From Ephydatia muelleri (taxonomy: Eukaryota; Porifera; Demospongiae; Spongillida; Spongillidae), in NCBI GenBank assembly GCA_013339895.1, contig JABACO010000024.1, positions 1,327,908 to 1,391,907 on the forward strand: 64,000 bases of DNA, read 5' to 3'. The notes beneath the pieces were generated by a model. That model made no database searches. It was not told where the DNA came from and was given only the letters and a program-made list of their open reading frames with translations. Shown here piece by piece: positions 11,296 through 23,551 of this stretch (its first letter is position 1; every line of letters starts with the position of its first letter). Position numbers and translations under genes: made by a program.

Positions 11296-12215
11296 AGGAT
11301 GATGATTTTGTAGCCTACAAGATTTGCATTAGGAATGCCTTCGAGGTTTCGCGGCAGAGTGTGCAAGTCACTTCCCTGAACGTTTCTGGTGGGTTATTTG
11401 GTGTTATAGACAAATCCCGCCTTGTGGCACTCCGCGGGTATACTTGGTTCAGAACAGGGAGTCCAGTGCGTCCTTCATAAGCTGGTTCGTTTAGCCTGCT
11501 CCACGCCATCTTCCATTGTGTCTGAAGGCCTAGCATTGTTTGTTGTCATAACTTTTTTACGGTATTGCCATTGATGCTTCAGACTCTGATTGGCTGCATG
11601 CTGAGTTGAGCCTTAGTAGTGGTGGTCTAGGCCTCCGCAGGTTGGCTTTACATTGTTCAGCTGCTTATTTGGCATTAATCATCAAAGCAGGTTTTTCAGA
11701 TCCGCTCGATGAGTTTACCCGTATTCAATAGCTTGGTTCACCCTGCAAGCTTCATCTCAGTAGAGTCTTTGGTAGATTCTGGTCTCAGGCAAATAAACAT
11801 ATTTACCAAAATTGATGACCTGCAATTTGACCAGCTGTGCCGCATCTCATCTCCGGCCAACCACGCCCATCTGTTATCGGTCTGCTGTTCACATCACATC
11901 TTGGCTATAGCTCTACTTAATCTCCACTAGGAGCCAGATAAGTTCCAGGTCGCCTTAAGATGGTGGCTTGGGATGGACACATTGTCGCAGCTAATCTGCA
12001 AGCCCTTACTGCCCTGACCACCAGCTGGATCCACTTGGGCATCATACTGTGACGTGCAAAGGCTGTGGTTATCTTGTTTTCGCCACAATTGCTTGAGGGA
12101 TGTTTTTGCCCAGTTTTGCAATAGAGCTCAGCAGGATGGTCAACTTGAGGTAGGTCACGGGTCTGGGGTTGACGCAAGCACAATGCCAGCTAGGTTGGGT
12201 CCGCATCCCCTTGGA
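11296..12215 (+). mobile_element. RLE-type LINE, decayed internal to C-terminal copy
   Basis: The plus strand follows the LINE protein from the RT catalytic region (DDDFVAYKICIRNAFE) through LSLSSGGLGLRRL and the ISSPANHAHLL block to the zinc knuckle, RHN-type box and REL region. Several frame changes and stops are present. It lies head to head with the minus-strand copy at 10,190-11,200, across an ATT-rich spacer. Confidence 0.75.
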
Positions 12216-12531
12216 TTGAGTGTTATTATTCTTGGTATTGTTCTCATTCAAAGAACGTTTACTATCTTTCGTTCCCTAGGCACTTCTAAAGTCAGTTACG
12301 CTTACACTACAAGAAAATAAATGCTTGCACAATCTCGATGATAGTGTTAGTATTGTACGAAACGTTACGCACATGCACATGTCAAATACAATTACAATTA
12401 TATATATACAATAGACAATCGTCAATTCAGCAAGCACCTACCAACATTCTTGCATACATATGGGCTACAACATCAATAACATTAAAACACAAGGTCAGAT
12501 AGAAATTTGACACACTAATCACAAAATATTG
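12216..12531. other. AT-rich spacer, nothing seen
   Basis: Short spacer between LINE remnants and the 3' end of the GTPase gene, with no recognisable feature. Confidence 0.4.
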
Positions 12532-14625
12532 TTATGTAGCATTACTAAGAATCCGCATCACATTCTGCAAGGCATCTTCTAAATTAGTTCGCTTTCCATC
12601 CAGCAACACTTTCTGCCTAATTGCTTCCTGCAGCTTAGATTCAATATTCTGTAAATTTGCATCTTCTATTGGTTGTTGGCTTTTCCACCAATTCTCAATG
12701 CTGTTTATTAATTCCTGGTTGACTGAACTTGAAAATAAATCAAGAGATTCTGTTAATTTCGATTCTACAATTTTGAAGCATCCATTAAGGGATTCTGTCA
12801 TATTTTTTTTCAAAATCAATGTCTTCACTGCATAAAAAGTCACAGTCCTGCCCTTGTCAGAACAGCCCAGAATAAAGCACAACATCCCGGTTGATATCGG
12901 TAATATATCAAAACTTTGAGCTCTAACTATGCCAGCAATATCGCTATCCTGAAATGGGAATATGTTACAATGAAAATTTTCAGGAAGCGAAAGTGATGGG
13001 ATCATCAAGTCTGCTAATTTAGGCAGAGGTTTAGACAAAGACTTGTTTCCAAATATAAGTAACAGTTCTTGCTGTAGTCTATTCCACTGCTCCTGTAACT
13101 GTATCAAAGCAATACTTTTATGGTGATGTACCATATCATTATATGTCTGCTTTATTTTAGGTATCAGTTTTTCACTAAAATCATTCTTAGCTTTCTGAAC
13201 AGCAATGCTGCTCGTTTCATAACTGACAAAGGTAAAAGCGTCTAGATCATTTAAAATTATATCTGTCATACTTGCTATTGTAGCAATCCTTGTTGATGAC
13301 ATATTTGTTAGAGTTGATGCACGGAGCATATCTAGAGGTTGTCTTAGTCTGTATGGCACATCTTCAATTGTCTGATTCACTGCAACAAATACTTGCTTTT
13401 GATGCAATACAATTTCATTTCTTGCAGGTACTCCAAGTTCCATTATTTTCCTATCAATACTTGACAGAAGATTAGTCAAAATTAACATTGCTTTCTCTGC
13501 AATATCTCTTTCGATCACTTTATGTCCATAATCTACAAACAATTGGATCAAACGATTTTCAATATTGAGTATGTTGCTGTACTTTTCAAGTGTCTTGCAT
13601 ATTGCCACATTGTTATTACTACCACCATATACACCATCACTTTGCCCTTGGTTCCTCAATATAAGTTGTGCTTCTTCCATAATGCTATCATCCACTTGAT
13701 TAGGGTTATCAAGACAGATACGACTCTCAAGAGCCCAATAAGCACTGTAAGGTATTACCTGATCGGGGGATATGTTTACTTGTAGTAGTTGTTTCAAATA
13801 CTCAGCCACAAACCTTGGTGCTTCATTAGGTCGTATCGAGTCCTCCATTTTAACAGCTCGATGTTCATCAAAAGCATTCATATGATTAAGAATAAAAAGC
13901 AGCCTTTCAGATGAATTTAAAATCGTCCGATGTTGCTGCTTCAAACTTTTAAGAAGAGATATTTCTGCATCACTTTTCATCTTTCTGTAATCCAGCACAA
14001 CCACAAATGCAGCCAAGCGTTGGATATTTGTGTCAAGGTCTAAGCTCTCCACCACAGCCTCATCTGAGCCGGGCGTGTCAGAGATTGTCAAAGAGAAATT
14101 CTTTGAAAGTGTACTTAAAAAAGGAATGCTAACATTTAACCTTACTGCCTTGTATAACTCTCGTTTGGAACGTTTCTGCTTATTAATATTCCACAGCTTG
14201 CTATGTATATTTGAAACTCCTTTGGCAAGCTCTTCTGTTACATTTGTAATACATTCTCCTATAAGTATGCCATCAGGCACATTTCTGTCATGCGTGATAG
14301 ATACTTCAATAGCAGTTTCTGCTTGAATAGCTGATGGTAAAAACCTCTTGCGTAGTATTGCATTCAAAGTAGTTGATTTGCCAACTTTCATCATTCCAAC
14401 AAATCCCACACGAACCAGCTGTGTGGCAAGTTCAGTTCTCATTTGCAGCAGATCAGAAACATTTTGCGTTTGATTAACTTCTTTTGCAATGTCCATAGCC
14501 ACCCCCAAACTTGTGAACAGATGATTTTCATTATTGTAAAACAATGGTGATTCTATTAATGAATGCAAAATGGATAATAGTATTAATAAATATTTGATGC
14601 AGCGTACATATATCAGGATGTGCAT
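12532..14625 (-). CDS. Dynamin-superfamily large GTPase, single exon
   Basis: A 697-residue uninterrupted frame. The GTPase motifs are clear: the P-loop GMMKVGKST (residues 77-85), a candidate switch-I Thr in AETAIEV (about 104), DTPG (183-186) and a G4-like NHMN (247-250) where the family usually has T/N-K-x-D. The remaining ~430 residues are helical and fit the stalk of dynamin-like proteins. These proteins remodel membranes by GTP-driven assembly. The true start may be Met 44 (codon 14,494-14,496), because residues 1-43 are hydrophobic, poorly conserved in style and preceded by an AG that could be an acceptor. No introns are seen within it, unlike the other host genes here. Family placement is firm; the subfamily is not. 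Confidence 0.85.
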   Translation of the reverse strand: MHILIYVRCIKYLLILLSILHSLIESPLFYNNENHLFTSLGVAMDIAKEVNQTQNVSDLLQMRTELATQLVRVGFVGMMKVGKSTTLNAILRKRFLPSAIQAETAIEVSITHDRNVPDGILIGECITNVTEELAKGVSNIHSKLWNINKQKRSKRELYKAVRLNVSIPFLSTLSKNFSLTISDTPGSDEAVVESLDLDTNIQRLAAFVVVLDYRKMKSDAEISLLKSLKQQHRTILNSSERLLFILNHMNAFDEHRAVKMEDSIRPNEAPRFVAEYLKQLLQVNISPDQVIPYSAYWALESRICLDNPNQVDDSIMEEAQLILRNQGQSDGVYGGSNNNVAICKTLEKYSNILNIENRLIQLFVDYGHKVIERDIAEKAMLILTNLLSSIDRKIMELGVPARNEIVLHQKQVFVAVNQTIEDVPYRLRQPLDMLRASTLTNMSSTRIATIASMTDIILNDLDAFTFVSYETSSIAVQKAKNDFSEKLIPKIKQTYNDMVHHHKSIALIQLQEQWNRLQQELLLIFGNKSLSKPLPKLADLMIPSLSLPENFHCNIFPFQDSDIAGIVRAQSFDILPISTGMLCFILGCSDKGRTVTFYAVKTLILKKNMTESLNGCFKIVESKLTESLDLFSSSVNQELINSIENWWKSQQPIEDANLQNIESKLQEAIRQKVLLDGKRTNLEDALQNVMRILSNAT

Positions 14626-14639
14626 ATGTATACACTAAG

Positions 14640-16540
14640 CATGTGCTTGCTTGTGTATTGTGCATACTCATGTCAGGGGTGCATTCATTGTGTGTAATCC
14701 GTTGTTTTTTTTGTTGTTCCTTTTTTTTAGGTCCTTGCATTCACTACAAATCATGGTCTATTTCTTGATTTGGGTAAAAACCCATTGAAAAAAATTATGA
14801 ATCGACCATCAAATTATGTAGACAGATTAACGTTTCTCCTCATCAATGAATAGGAAATGCTTACACATACCTAAAAAAAACTAACACTATTTCACATCAT
14901 TTAATGCATAAGCGATTGTAACAAGGCATATTTATTCTAACATCAGGGCGCTTGGTATAATCTATATATTTAAAACATCTCGTTAACTGTGTTGTATAAA
15001 AATTCTTTGGTGCCAAAGAAAACGGAAGCCTTACAAACTATACATCACTTACTTTGGTACCAATGATTTTTGATTACTCTCACTTTTGTTGAATTCAAGA
15101 ATTGTTTAGGATCAATAAATATCTAGAATTGAGCAGTGTTACTAAAAAGACTTCTGATTTTAGCCATGTAAGTAGCCTATTATGAGGATATTACTGTCAA
15201 AAAATGGAAATTTTAAAAATGTTTAGGATAAACATACTTTTCTGTGATATTGTGCCTAATAGTAATTTCACTTTCCATCAAACCAGCATTTCATCCATAC
15301 ACATAGATAGCCCATAATAAAATCTAATTTAAGTAAATTCAGTTACTCCGGGACTGACCAGGCTAGATATACTCAAGTGCAAAGTTTGGAGGGTGATGCA
15401 GAAGGTCAAACGTAACCCACAACTGTTGAGCCGCATGACCGAGTGTTGTAATTCTTTGGATATTAAATCTCATTGTAGGAATAACTCATAGTCAAATCAG
15501 AAACCACTATGGCCAAAAGCAAATTGATTTGGCACAAAATGATCCTTCAGTTGAAAGCTTAATTGTTTGCATGCATTGTACATTGCATGCAAAAATGGTG
15601 TGCTCTGTTGTGACATGCGTTAAAATTTGATGCATTACAGTCATTACATGTAACTATAAATTCCATAAAGGAAACGAAGAGCTGCATTATACAGCTGATT
15701 TGACGGAAACCAGAAAGTATGTGATGGTTCATATTTGTGAATTTTTTTCTTTATGTACAGTCCAGAACGGAAGGGGTACAAAACGTATATGCAAATCGAT
15801 TGAAATTGAACACAATAGGAATTATAAAAGAAGTTCATTACATTGACCACAAATTGTTTGATTCCCCTTTAGTCATTTATACTATTCACTCTTGCCTTAA
15901 TATAAGTTTTGCCATGCACAAATATATTGGCAGACTTAGTGCAGCTTCAACGATTCATACATGTCAGTGTATAGTGTGTCTACAGTTTGATAGAAGGGCT
16001 TTCTTCAACAAGTATTATTGCACACATTGAACATATTGCCCTTCCCCCAACTTGGATGGAGTTCTGCTTACATTTACTCAGGAAACTTCATTTGGCAGCT
16101 TGTTGTTTCTCACATGATCGACTCCACCTAAATACTTCCATGTCATTTGCAGTTTTGTATTGGTTTGTTTGTTCCAATTAGTCTTTCTGCGCAATTTCCA
16201 GAGGCACATGTGGCGCATGTGATGGTATAGATTCTTAGATGGCACTTAAAAGGGCTAGGTCCACAAAAGCGTTTAACTACCGTACTAGTGTAACATTGGT
16301 TCTGTGCAAATCTAATATTTTTTGTGGAACCTGTGATTTATAAAATTAGGCAGTTGGAATATATACATGTTCTGATCACCCAACTCTTTGTACGATATTT
16401 GGTGCAATTCCTAGCTACATAATATGCACAACAACGTACTTATATTGATTTGCAACGGTCATCCATTTATCGATATTCGACAGCTGCCAAGTACACTATT
16501 TTCTGGAGCGGTTTCAAACGAATTTAACAGTGTCTTTAGA
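14640..16540. other. AT-rich non-coding stretch
   Basis: No conserved frame, repeat array or mobile element is recognised. It would hold the promoter of the GTPase gene, but no specific element can be named. Confidence 0.4.
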
Positions 16541-16549
16541 TGTATGTAA

Positions 16550-17310
16550 ATGCCAAATCAGTATTCACAACCAACCTTGCTGTCACACAACGAACTTGCT
16601 TCTGGTGTCCAGACCCAAAGTTCTTGTAAAACTTTATTAACTGTTAATTGTGTCTCTGGCGTGTTCTGCCAAGCACATAAAGCCAGTGTGTGACTGATAC
16701 AACACTGGAACCGATTGTACCAAATGCTACTTTGTACCAACCCCGTTCACGTGGCCAACCGAGCAAGGATATTGTTGCGTCGGATTCTGAAACACCTGTA
16801 GCTTGGTCAATTCTGGAACACCACATGCTCGGATCCATCATGATACGGTTGCTTCTGCCAGTGAGATAAGACCAGTTGTAGCAGATGATTATATTGAACA
16901 ATGCGGAAGAGGTTCAACAAAAAGGACCTAAACAATTCCCTTTACTTGGAACCAGTGTTAAAACAAGTAGGAAGAACAAACAAGGGCCTTAAGTGAGCTT
17001 ATAATGGCAATTGCGCACAAAGACTGATTGGAACAACAAAACAATACACACTGCAAATGACATAAAGGAAGCAGTGACTCAACTACATTATTTGATAAGC
17101 CTATCAAATTTCTTTTTCCAATGAAGGACTTCAGGAAAACCATGTGATCTTTGCGAGGAGTTTGGTTCAAAGAATACTGCACTATGGTACCACTCTCTGT
17201 GTTTTGCTCTGTATTGTTGCATGTAGTCCTAGAAGTATACCTTCCATCAGTACACTCGTCTAGCACTCTGCACATTTGTCTGCTCTTTTTGGAATCTGGC
17301 AGCAAAGATA
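16550..17310 (-). other. Possible exons of an unrecognised cysteine-containing gene
   Basis: Minus-strand open segments with exon-like content occur at about 17,105-17,300 (starts DSKKSRQMCRVLDECTDG after CTGCCAG) and about 16,560-16,900 (DPSMWCSRIDQATG, then in another frame CCISHTLALCAWQNTPE). A third short one near 17,600-17,670 reads NWCATYGYTPEGYAMV. Spacing and AG/GT sites would allow splicing, but phases were not resolved and no family is recognised. Confidence 0.22.
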
Positions 17311-18079
17311 ATGAAATTACTATTAGCTAGCATTTGTATGCCTGTGTAAACTCACTATGGACACTGAACCTATCACAATCTGCAACCATAGGTAGTACAA
17401 TAATATTCAGTGTCATAGGTAACAGGCATGTCCCATGCCAACCTAGCTGAATGCAGGGAATTAATTGTACTCATCATCTATAAAATCAATGATTGATTGC
17501 ACACCCACAGAAATTCGGATACAAACTGTTTACAGACTGAATCAAAACGTAGATGGTAAATCCTTGTAAAATTAATTCTAGATTTCAGTCCTTTTTTTGC
17601 TGAGTAACCATGGCATATCCTTCTGGAGTGTATCCATATGTTGCACACCAATTGGCTTATACATGTATAGATATGCTGTGCAAAGTTCAAGGTAATTAGC
17701 AGAACTTTAATGCCAATCGGTTGGAAGTACTGGTTTTGAAACAGCCATTCATTTGCAAATTTAACCTAGTCAGCAAAACAATTCATTGTCAGTTGTTATA
17801 TATTTATATAGATAGCAACAAATATGTATGTAGGAAAATGTCTTACAATTACCTGGTAAGACTAGGGTATACTGTAGCTGTAGTACTATGGGCTGTGCAT
17901 ACACTACGTAGAGTGCTCGTGTCTTTCGTAATACATTTGAGTCACAAGACCATGATACGCTACACCGAGTTAAAGTTGGCATGCTGTATGCTACCAGAAA
18001 CGCAAGCTGCTCATTGGAACAATTCTCAAACAGAGGAAACGTACAACAAAGATACGTGCAACAAAACAGAGGAAAACAG

Positions 18080-19270
18080 AGAGTACAGAAAGCTCAGCAC
18101 ATAAATCAGTGGCCAACTACACAAACATGCACAACAGCAGGTAAATAGAATGCATGTAGGAACTCGATATGTGTGTCCCCGTCATTATTAGATAGTGTTA
18201 TGTTTGGCCACATGTGGAGCAGTGCATACATGTTGTGTGTGTACATGTATATGTCATTGTGTGAGTGCATGTATGCAAGCTTGTATTGTGTTCAGGAATG
18301 GTAAAGGTTCATTTACACAATGTATACTGGGACACACGCATAAGGGTCCATGGCGTATTCTGCGAGCTGACCGTTATGTGGGCAAAAAGAAACTGGTCAA
18401 GTGGTACAGCTTAGTTGAAAAGGCATAAAGAATGATGAGTTGAGCAAGGGTTTTGCCTACGAAGGCTTTATAACGCGCTTTTCCACTGGCCACAGAAATA
18501 TAATGTGAGTGCATAGGAACTTACAGCCTTACGCATTTTGTGATGAACATGTGTTATTTTTGCCATGTGGATACAGTGTGTTGGGCAAGTGTACATTGTA
18601 TGTGTGCCTTTAGAGGACGAATCCTATGGACCAATCCTATGGGTCACGTACAAAGAACCAATCCTATGGGACAGTGCTTGTTGCTATTTGTACCTATGCA
18701 CGGTCACAAGTGAGGGTTCTATTTAAGTATGAAGGACCAGTTATATGGGAACTCAACATGCACAAAGAGTAGTTGTCAAAAGGAATAGATGTAGAGAGGA
18801 CACGTGAAAAAATACACAGAGAGTTGGTACATCAAATCAGTGGCCTGTACAAACATGCATAACAGCAGTTTAATAAATGAAATAGAATGCATGTGCATGT
18901 CACAATGTTTGTGAGTGTGTGTACCATCATTACCAGACAGGTTTATTGTATGCCACATACATGTATAACCATCTGGTACGTGCAAGTGTACTGTGTACTT
19001 GAGTGTGTGAGAATATGTCATTACGATGATGTACAGGTGCATGTGTGCACCAATGCAAGCGTGTGCACAAGTGTGAGCTAGCACGAATGCATGCATGTTC
19101 ATGCATTATGTGTGAGCTGTAAAGAAATAACAACCCAAAATCATTACAATCGCAACCAAGTGGGGCGAGGCAGGAATAAGACAAGAATTTTAGCATGGAT
19201 TATGGCAAATTGAAAAGCTTTACATGACAAGAGGATTATGCGAGTGCATAGCAAATAGCCTTACGTGCGT
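18080..19270. repeat. Diverged direct duplication, ~745-bp offset
   Basis: Blocks at about 18,105-18,175 and 18,837-18,920 (AATCAGTGGCC, ACAAACATGCA, ACAGCAG, GAATGCATGT), and again 18,505-18,540 and 19,225-19,265 (GAGTGCATAG, AGCCTTACG), recur in the same order about 745 bp apart. A related piece occurs near 20,570-20,630. It is non-coding. Confidence 0.5.
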
Positions 19271-19599
19271 GTGCCTTGTTGAATACTTGCCATGGAAGGC
19301 GCAAGACTACCATTGGAATTCCCTAGTATCCGTTCAGTTGGTATGATCGTTTTGCGAAGTGAAAAGTCCACTTCTTTTTTCTCCTAATCTACCCACATAA
19401 ACTCACTGCCTGAGTGAGGCAAAAATAGTTGTAAATGGAGGCTATGGAGAATGGGCGGAACAAAGAAGTTATCGAATTCTATTGTGGAATGGGAAACAGA
19501 ACACGCAATAATCGTGTGAATACTGGAAATGTGCATTGACTTTGCACTACTGTATCTCCGTAACAGGTGAAGCAGAAATTAACAAACAGAACACATCAA

Positions 19600-20400
19600 T
19601 AGCGACAGGTCTCCTCTACCAATACACTGAATTTGATGCGATTTGAGCGCTCCAACCTGAAGTTGGCTGCGAAGATTGTGAAAAAGTTGTTGAGAAGAAG
19701 TAAAGACCCCTGTTGGGCTCTATTGGGATGGTGCAACACACCTACCGTGGGACTAGACTCAAGCCCAAGCCAACAGTTCCTGGCAGGGAGAACGAGGGGA
19801 GCCTTCCCAATGGCAACTGACAAACTGTTATCCGAAGTACATGAGGACATGTGGAATAAAAAAGTACACCGGTAGGAAGTGACACAAGATTGGACAAGCG
19901 CCCGTAGAGATCACCCACCGCAGCAGGTGGGGCAACCAGTATAGGTTCAAGACGTTTTGACTAAGAAGATGCAGTGTAATTGTGGAATGTGTTTAGACAG
20001 ACTGTCTGACAGATCTTATGTGGTAGACGTGAGGGCCAGGTAATGTGAAGAAATACAAGGCTTCTGAAGCCATCATACAATTTACATCCAGTATCAATGA
20101 GCAAGGACTGGATGAGATCGCAGAATTAAAGAATGGTACCTCAGAAGTACATTTACCTGACACTGAAGATCAAAATCAAGCTTCTACACAGGAACTACCA
20201 GGAACGAATGGAGGAGAAACCAAAGTGCCTAAATCTCCGCAGGTACACGATCAAGGGAAGGAACCTCAGGTTGAAAACTGTCTAGGACCACACTGTACGA
20301 CCCTTAGCGTATCAAACATTATCCGACATTCTAAGGCGGAAACTGGTTCTGTTTTATATATTTTTGTGAGGGGGGGTGGGGGGGGGAGAGGATGTTTAGA
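19600..20400 (+). mobile_element. Ty3/Gypsy-type LTR retrotransposon fossil (pol 3' end)
   Basis: Remnant of the integrase C-terminal part of a Gypsy-type pol, recognised by the NTPT-x-G and SP-Q-x-L-x-GR-TR pattern. A purine-rich tract near 20,367-20,390 is where a polypurine tract and the start of a 3' LTR would be expected. It is broken in a few places, incomplete and old. Confidence 0.65.
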
Positions 20401-21480
20401 TTGTTGTGGGGACTGCGCATGCGGTGGACTCTTATTGGAAATAGCGGCACGGGCGTGTATGCTAGGTGGTTAGGATTGCTGTTATTTCTGTTGTGATGGA
20501 TAACATTTCCAGATTGTCGTGGTACACGTAACATGTGTATGTGTGTATAGCGTGTGCGTATTTGTGTGTGGTGTGTGGCAAGTACAAATGCAAGTGCGTA
20601 GTGCATGTTCACGTGCTATGTGAGCAGGAAACTGAGATACTAGTACCGGTATATCCTGCAGTGTAGCCGAGTGAGCGTGATAGGAATGAAGTTTAGCAAG
20701 TTGTCAAATATGGGAAAACGTTATGATACATGAGTAGGGAAGGGTGGTACCGGTGATGCGAATGAGTAAGAGAAAAAGCGTTAATGCGGACTGTCCTACG
20801 CGAAATATGTGCTAGTACAACGGTCAAATCATACACCGATCAAGCACAAATTAACAATGTGTTACCTGGTAGAACACGCTGGCAGCTACCTCCGGCTTCG
20901 CAGTACTCTGCGTCATGTTGTACTTGAGCAGCGGCTGCACACACATGCAAGGCTACGACGAAGGTAAATAGCGCCATTATTCACTTGATGAGCACGTGAC
21001 TATTAATTATTGCAGCGGTCGGTAATTTATGATCGAAACAACAAGGAAGTTGTAAGAGTCTCAATTTATTATTTTTAGTTGCTGGAATTCTATTGCTCCG
21101 ATTCGGAAGTCAGTCGAAATTAATGTTCAATACAAATATGCCCACTATGAGCAGCTACCTTCATATTATTATTTTTTAATCGCAAAAATAAAGCATTTCC
21201 ACAGACATGTACCACATCCTTCACATCTTTTGTGGTATCCACTAATGGAAAGTTGGCCAGAAAAGTCAACTTCTTACTTAAACATCTGGCCCAATGAATC
21301 AGCACGAAACTGGCTAGGACAAATCACTATATGGCTGCGTTGCTATCCTCAGAGCCACAAATCTTTGTCCATGTGGGTCTCGTACCACTTGGAGGAGTGG
21401 AGTTGGTATAGATGATGGTGCAGGGCTGCCAACCGAGTTATGAAGTTTTGATTAAAACTTTCCTTTGTATTTATTTATTT
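20401..21480. other. Non-coding, may include LTR remnant
   Basis: Follows the Gypsy fossil and may contain part of its 3' LTR, but no matching second LTR was identified. No gene is recognised. Confidence 0.35.
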
Positions 21481-21947
21481 ATTTCTGTAATTTAACATAA
21501 ACAAGTTGACAACAAACACACAAACACACACAGACACACCAAACAGCTACGTAAACAGTTCATTATCATTTTCTTGTTTTGGTGTTTGGCGATAGGAGCG
21601 GACCAGGATTGATCTTCAACCAATAACAAACTGAGGAGGCCATATAGCTCAACTACTACCTTGGTATTATCACGAATGGCTATCCGAGTAGCCCACCTGT
21701 AGGAAGGCCCTCAATGCCTTTGGTCCCCAGGCCCCATGGCTCTCCACTGCCAATGGTATACATCGCCAGCCCAACTCAACACACTTGGGATCATTTACTG
21801 TATGTTTTCTGTACTTTTCTACCTTTGCTAAAAACACCCTGGTACATGCCCACTTCCAGCATATTAATTTAATTAAGCGGGGATGCAACAGTAATGTTAA
21901 AGGCAGCTGAGGTCCCACAATCCCAATCGGAAGGATGTCTGCTAGTT

Positions 21948-22498
21948 GGGCTATTCCATAATATAATTGTACACCCCTTCTGATGACTAATATCAAGGTA
22001 TCCCCCCAGGACATAAAGCCTCTACACCATACCCCCCCCCCCCCCCCAGGACATTTATTTTGGACCCCCTCTGGACACACTTCCCTGTACATTACCATTG
22101 AACCCCCTCTGGACACATCTCGATGTAGGATACCCCCTTAGGACATTACCATTGAACCCCCTCTGGACACATCTCGATGTAGGATACCCCCTTAGGACAT
22201 TACCATTGAACCCCCTCTGGACACATCTCGATGTAGGACACCCCCTTAGGACATTACCATTGAACCCCCTCTGGACACATCCTGATGTAGGATACCCCCT
22301 AGAGCATTACCTTTGAAACCCATCCGGACACATCTCACTGTGCGACACCCCTAGGACATTGCCATCATTGCCATTGGACCCCCCTCTGGACACATCTCAC
22401 TGCAATAGAACATCCCCCTAGGACATTACCATTGAACCCCCTCTGGACAACTTTTTTGGTCATCAGTAGGGGTGTACAATTAGTTTATGGAATAGCCC
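21948..22498. mobile_element. 551-bp TIR element with internal minisatellite (Harbinger-like?)
   Basis: Forty-bp inverted ends (21,948-21,987 and 22,459-22,498) start GGGCTATTCCATAA and match at 37 of 40 positions. The flanks carry a 3-bp duplication GTT (21,945-21,947 and 22,499-22,501). Taking out the element and one GTT joins two halves of the LINE endonuclease frame with no base missing. Ends starting GGG and a 3-bp duplication fit PIF/Harbinger, although that family usually prefers TWA. There is no transposase. Confidence 0.8.
22095..22450. repeat. 54-bp minisatellite inside the TIR element
   Basis: About six to seven copies of a 54-bp unit containing GAACCCCCTCTGGACACATC. Because 54 is a multiple of three, the array stays open and mimics a repetitive protein. 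Confidence 0.9.
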
Positions 22499-23493
22499 GT
22501 TATGTCCTGGAATTGTCTTGTCCCCATCCACAGCCAACTTCTAGAATGTGCAGACAGACCAGCTCACTGGAAGGTGCTGTAAACCACAATGCGAAGAGTA
22601 TTGTGTCTGGTTGTTACATCACCTCCTCTCTAGTATGTGACACAGTGGTAACCCAGAGGGTCAAGTGCACAGTTGGGGCATAGAGGACAAACGATTCAAT
22701 CTCCATCCAAATTCAATGAAGGATTGACACCCAACCACCATTTCACTGCTGTTTGAAATTCAAGTGCAGTCCCAAGCTGAGCTAGGGAAGGGACAGCTGA
22801 AATCCACGCTGATGCATGGTGTGATGATACAGACAGCAGTCCGGCCTTATCAGCAAGAGAACAACTATTAAAGAGAGAGTTGAAATGCATCTCTTGTATT
22901 GCATCAGATAGTTTCTTTTGTGTGGGAGTACGGCCGTCTAAGCTGCTAATTGACAAGGAATCTGAAAGTGGAACACAGGTGTTTTAGTGAGGAATGGCAT
23001 TTTCCAAATGTGGTGTGTCATCAGAACCACATAGGTGGCTGATGAATGAAGAGCCAATGAGCGCAGACCAAATCCCCCACTTCTTAAACTCAACTGGGCC
23101 TGCCTCCACCAGTGAAAACAGCAAAAGAACAGTGAACATCTGCATCAAATTTCTTCATTGAACCCAAAATGAGGTGTGGAGGCGTTGCCCTGGCAATGTG
23201 AGCAAGTTTGCAGAAGCTGGAACAAATACACAGCAGGACAAGTGCAACTTGGGGATCTATGCTACCAAGATCATTAATGGTTACTAGAGACTGAAGAATT
23301 ATGTTTGCAAAATTCAGCATCACCAATAGATGCTCCCAGGATTTCTATGTTAGATTGGTTTGAGGTCTGTATAGACAGAGGGAAAGATGAGAGGTCACTA
23401 ACACCACACAATTCACGTTTCTTGAGATTAACATGGAACCCCAATGAGGGACCTTGAGCCAGAATTATGGTTATGGCTCTCATGAAGTATTTC

Positions 23494-23497
23494 TAAA

Positions 23498-23549
<52 letters not shown>
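23494..23549. repeat. (AAT)n microsatellite between two LINE copies
   Basis: An AAT run separates the 5' end of the copy at 21,480-23,483 from the 3' end of the copy at 23,552-23,930. It is the longest example of the AAT/ATT runs that sit at most LINE junctions in this cluster. Confidence 0.95.
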
Positions 23550-23550
<1 letters not shown>

Positions 23551-23551
23551 A

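Larger units (their letters stand above)
21480..23483 (-). mobile_element. RLE-type LINE copy, 5'-truncated, interrupted by a small DNA transposon
   Basis: Minus-strand coding runs from the late RT region (GPSLGFHVNL, ILGASIGDAEFC) at about 23,483 through CSSFCKLAHIARATPP, LLSVSSHHASAWISAV and QTAVKWWLG. After the transposon at 21,948-22,498 it continues as LADILPIG, then ELGWRCIPLAVESHGAWG, to about 21,660. The 3' UTR to 21,480 contains CTACGTAAACAGTTCATT, shared with the fragment at 50,770-50,885. Several frame changes are present. The 5' junction is at a long AAT run (23,494-23,549). Confidence 0.82.

Noticed and set aside
20045-20473. A 142-residue frame as a host gene
   Set aside because: It directly continues the Gypsy-type pol remnant and ends in a G-rich tract, so it is treated as part of that fossil.
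22098-22316. A repetitive protein with NPLWTHLDVG units
   Set aside because: Translation of the 54-bp minisatellite inside the TIR element.
21948-22498. Helitron
   Set aside because: The ends are long inverted repeats with a 3-bp duplication, which Helitrons lack.
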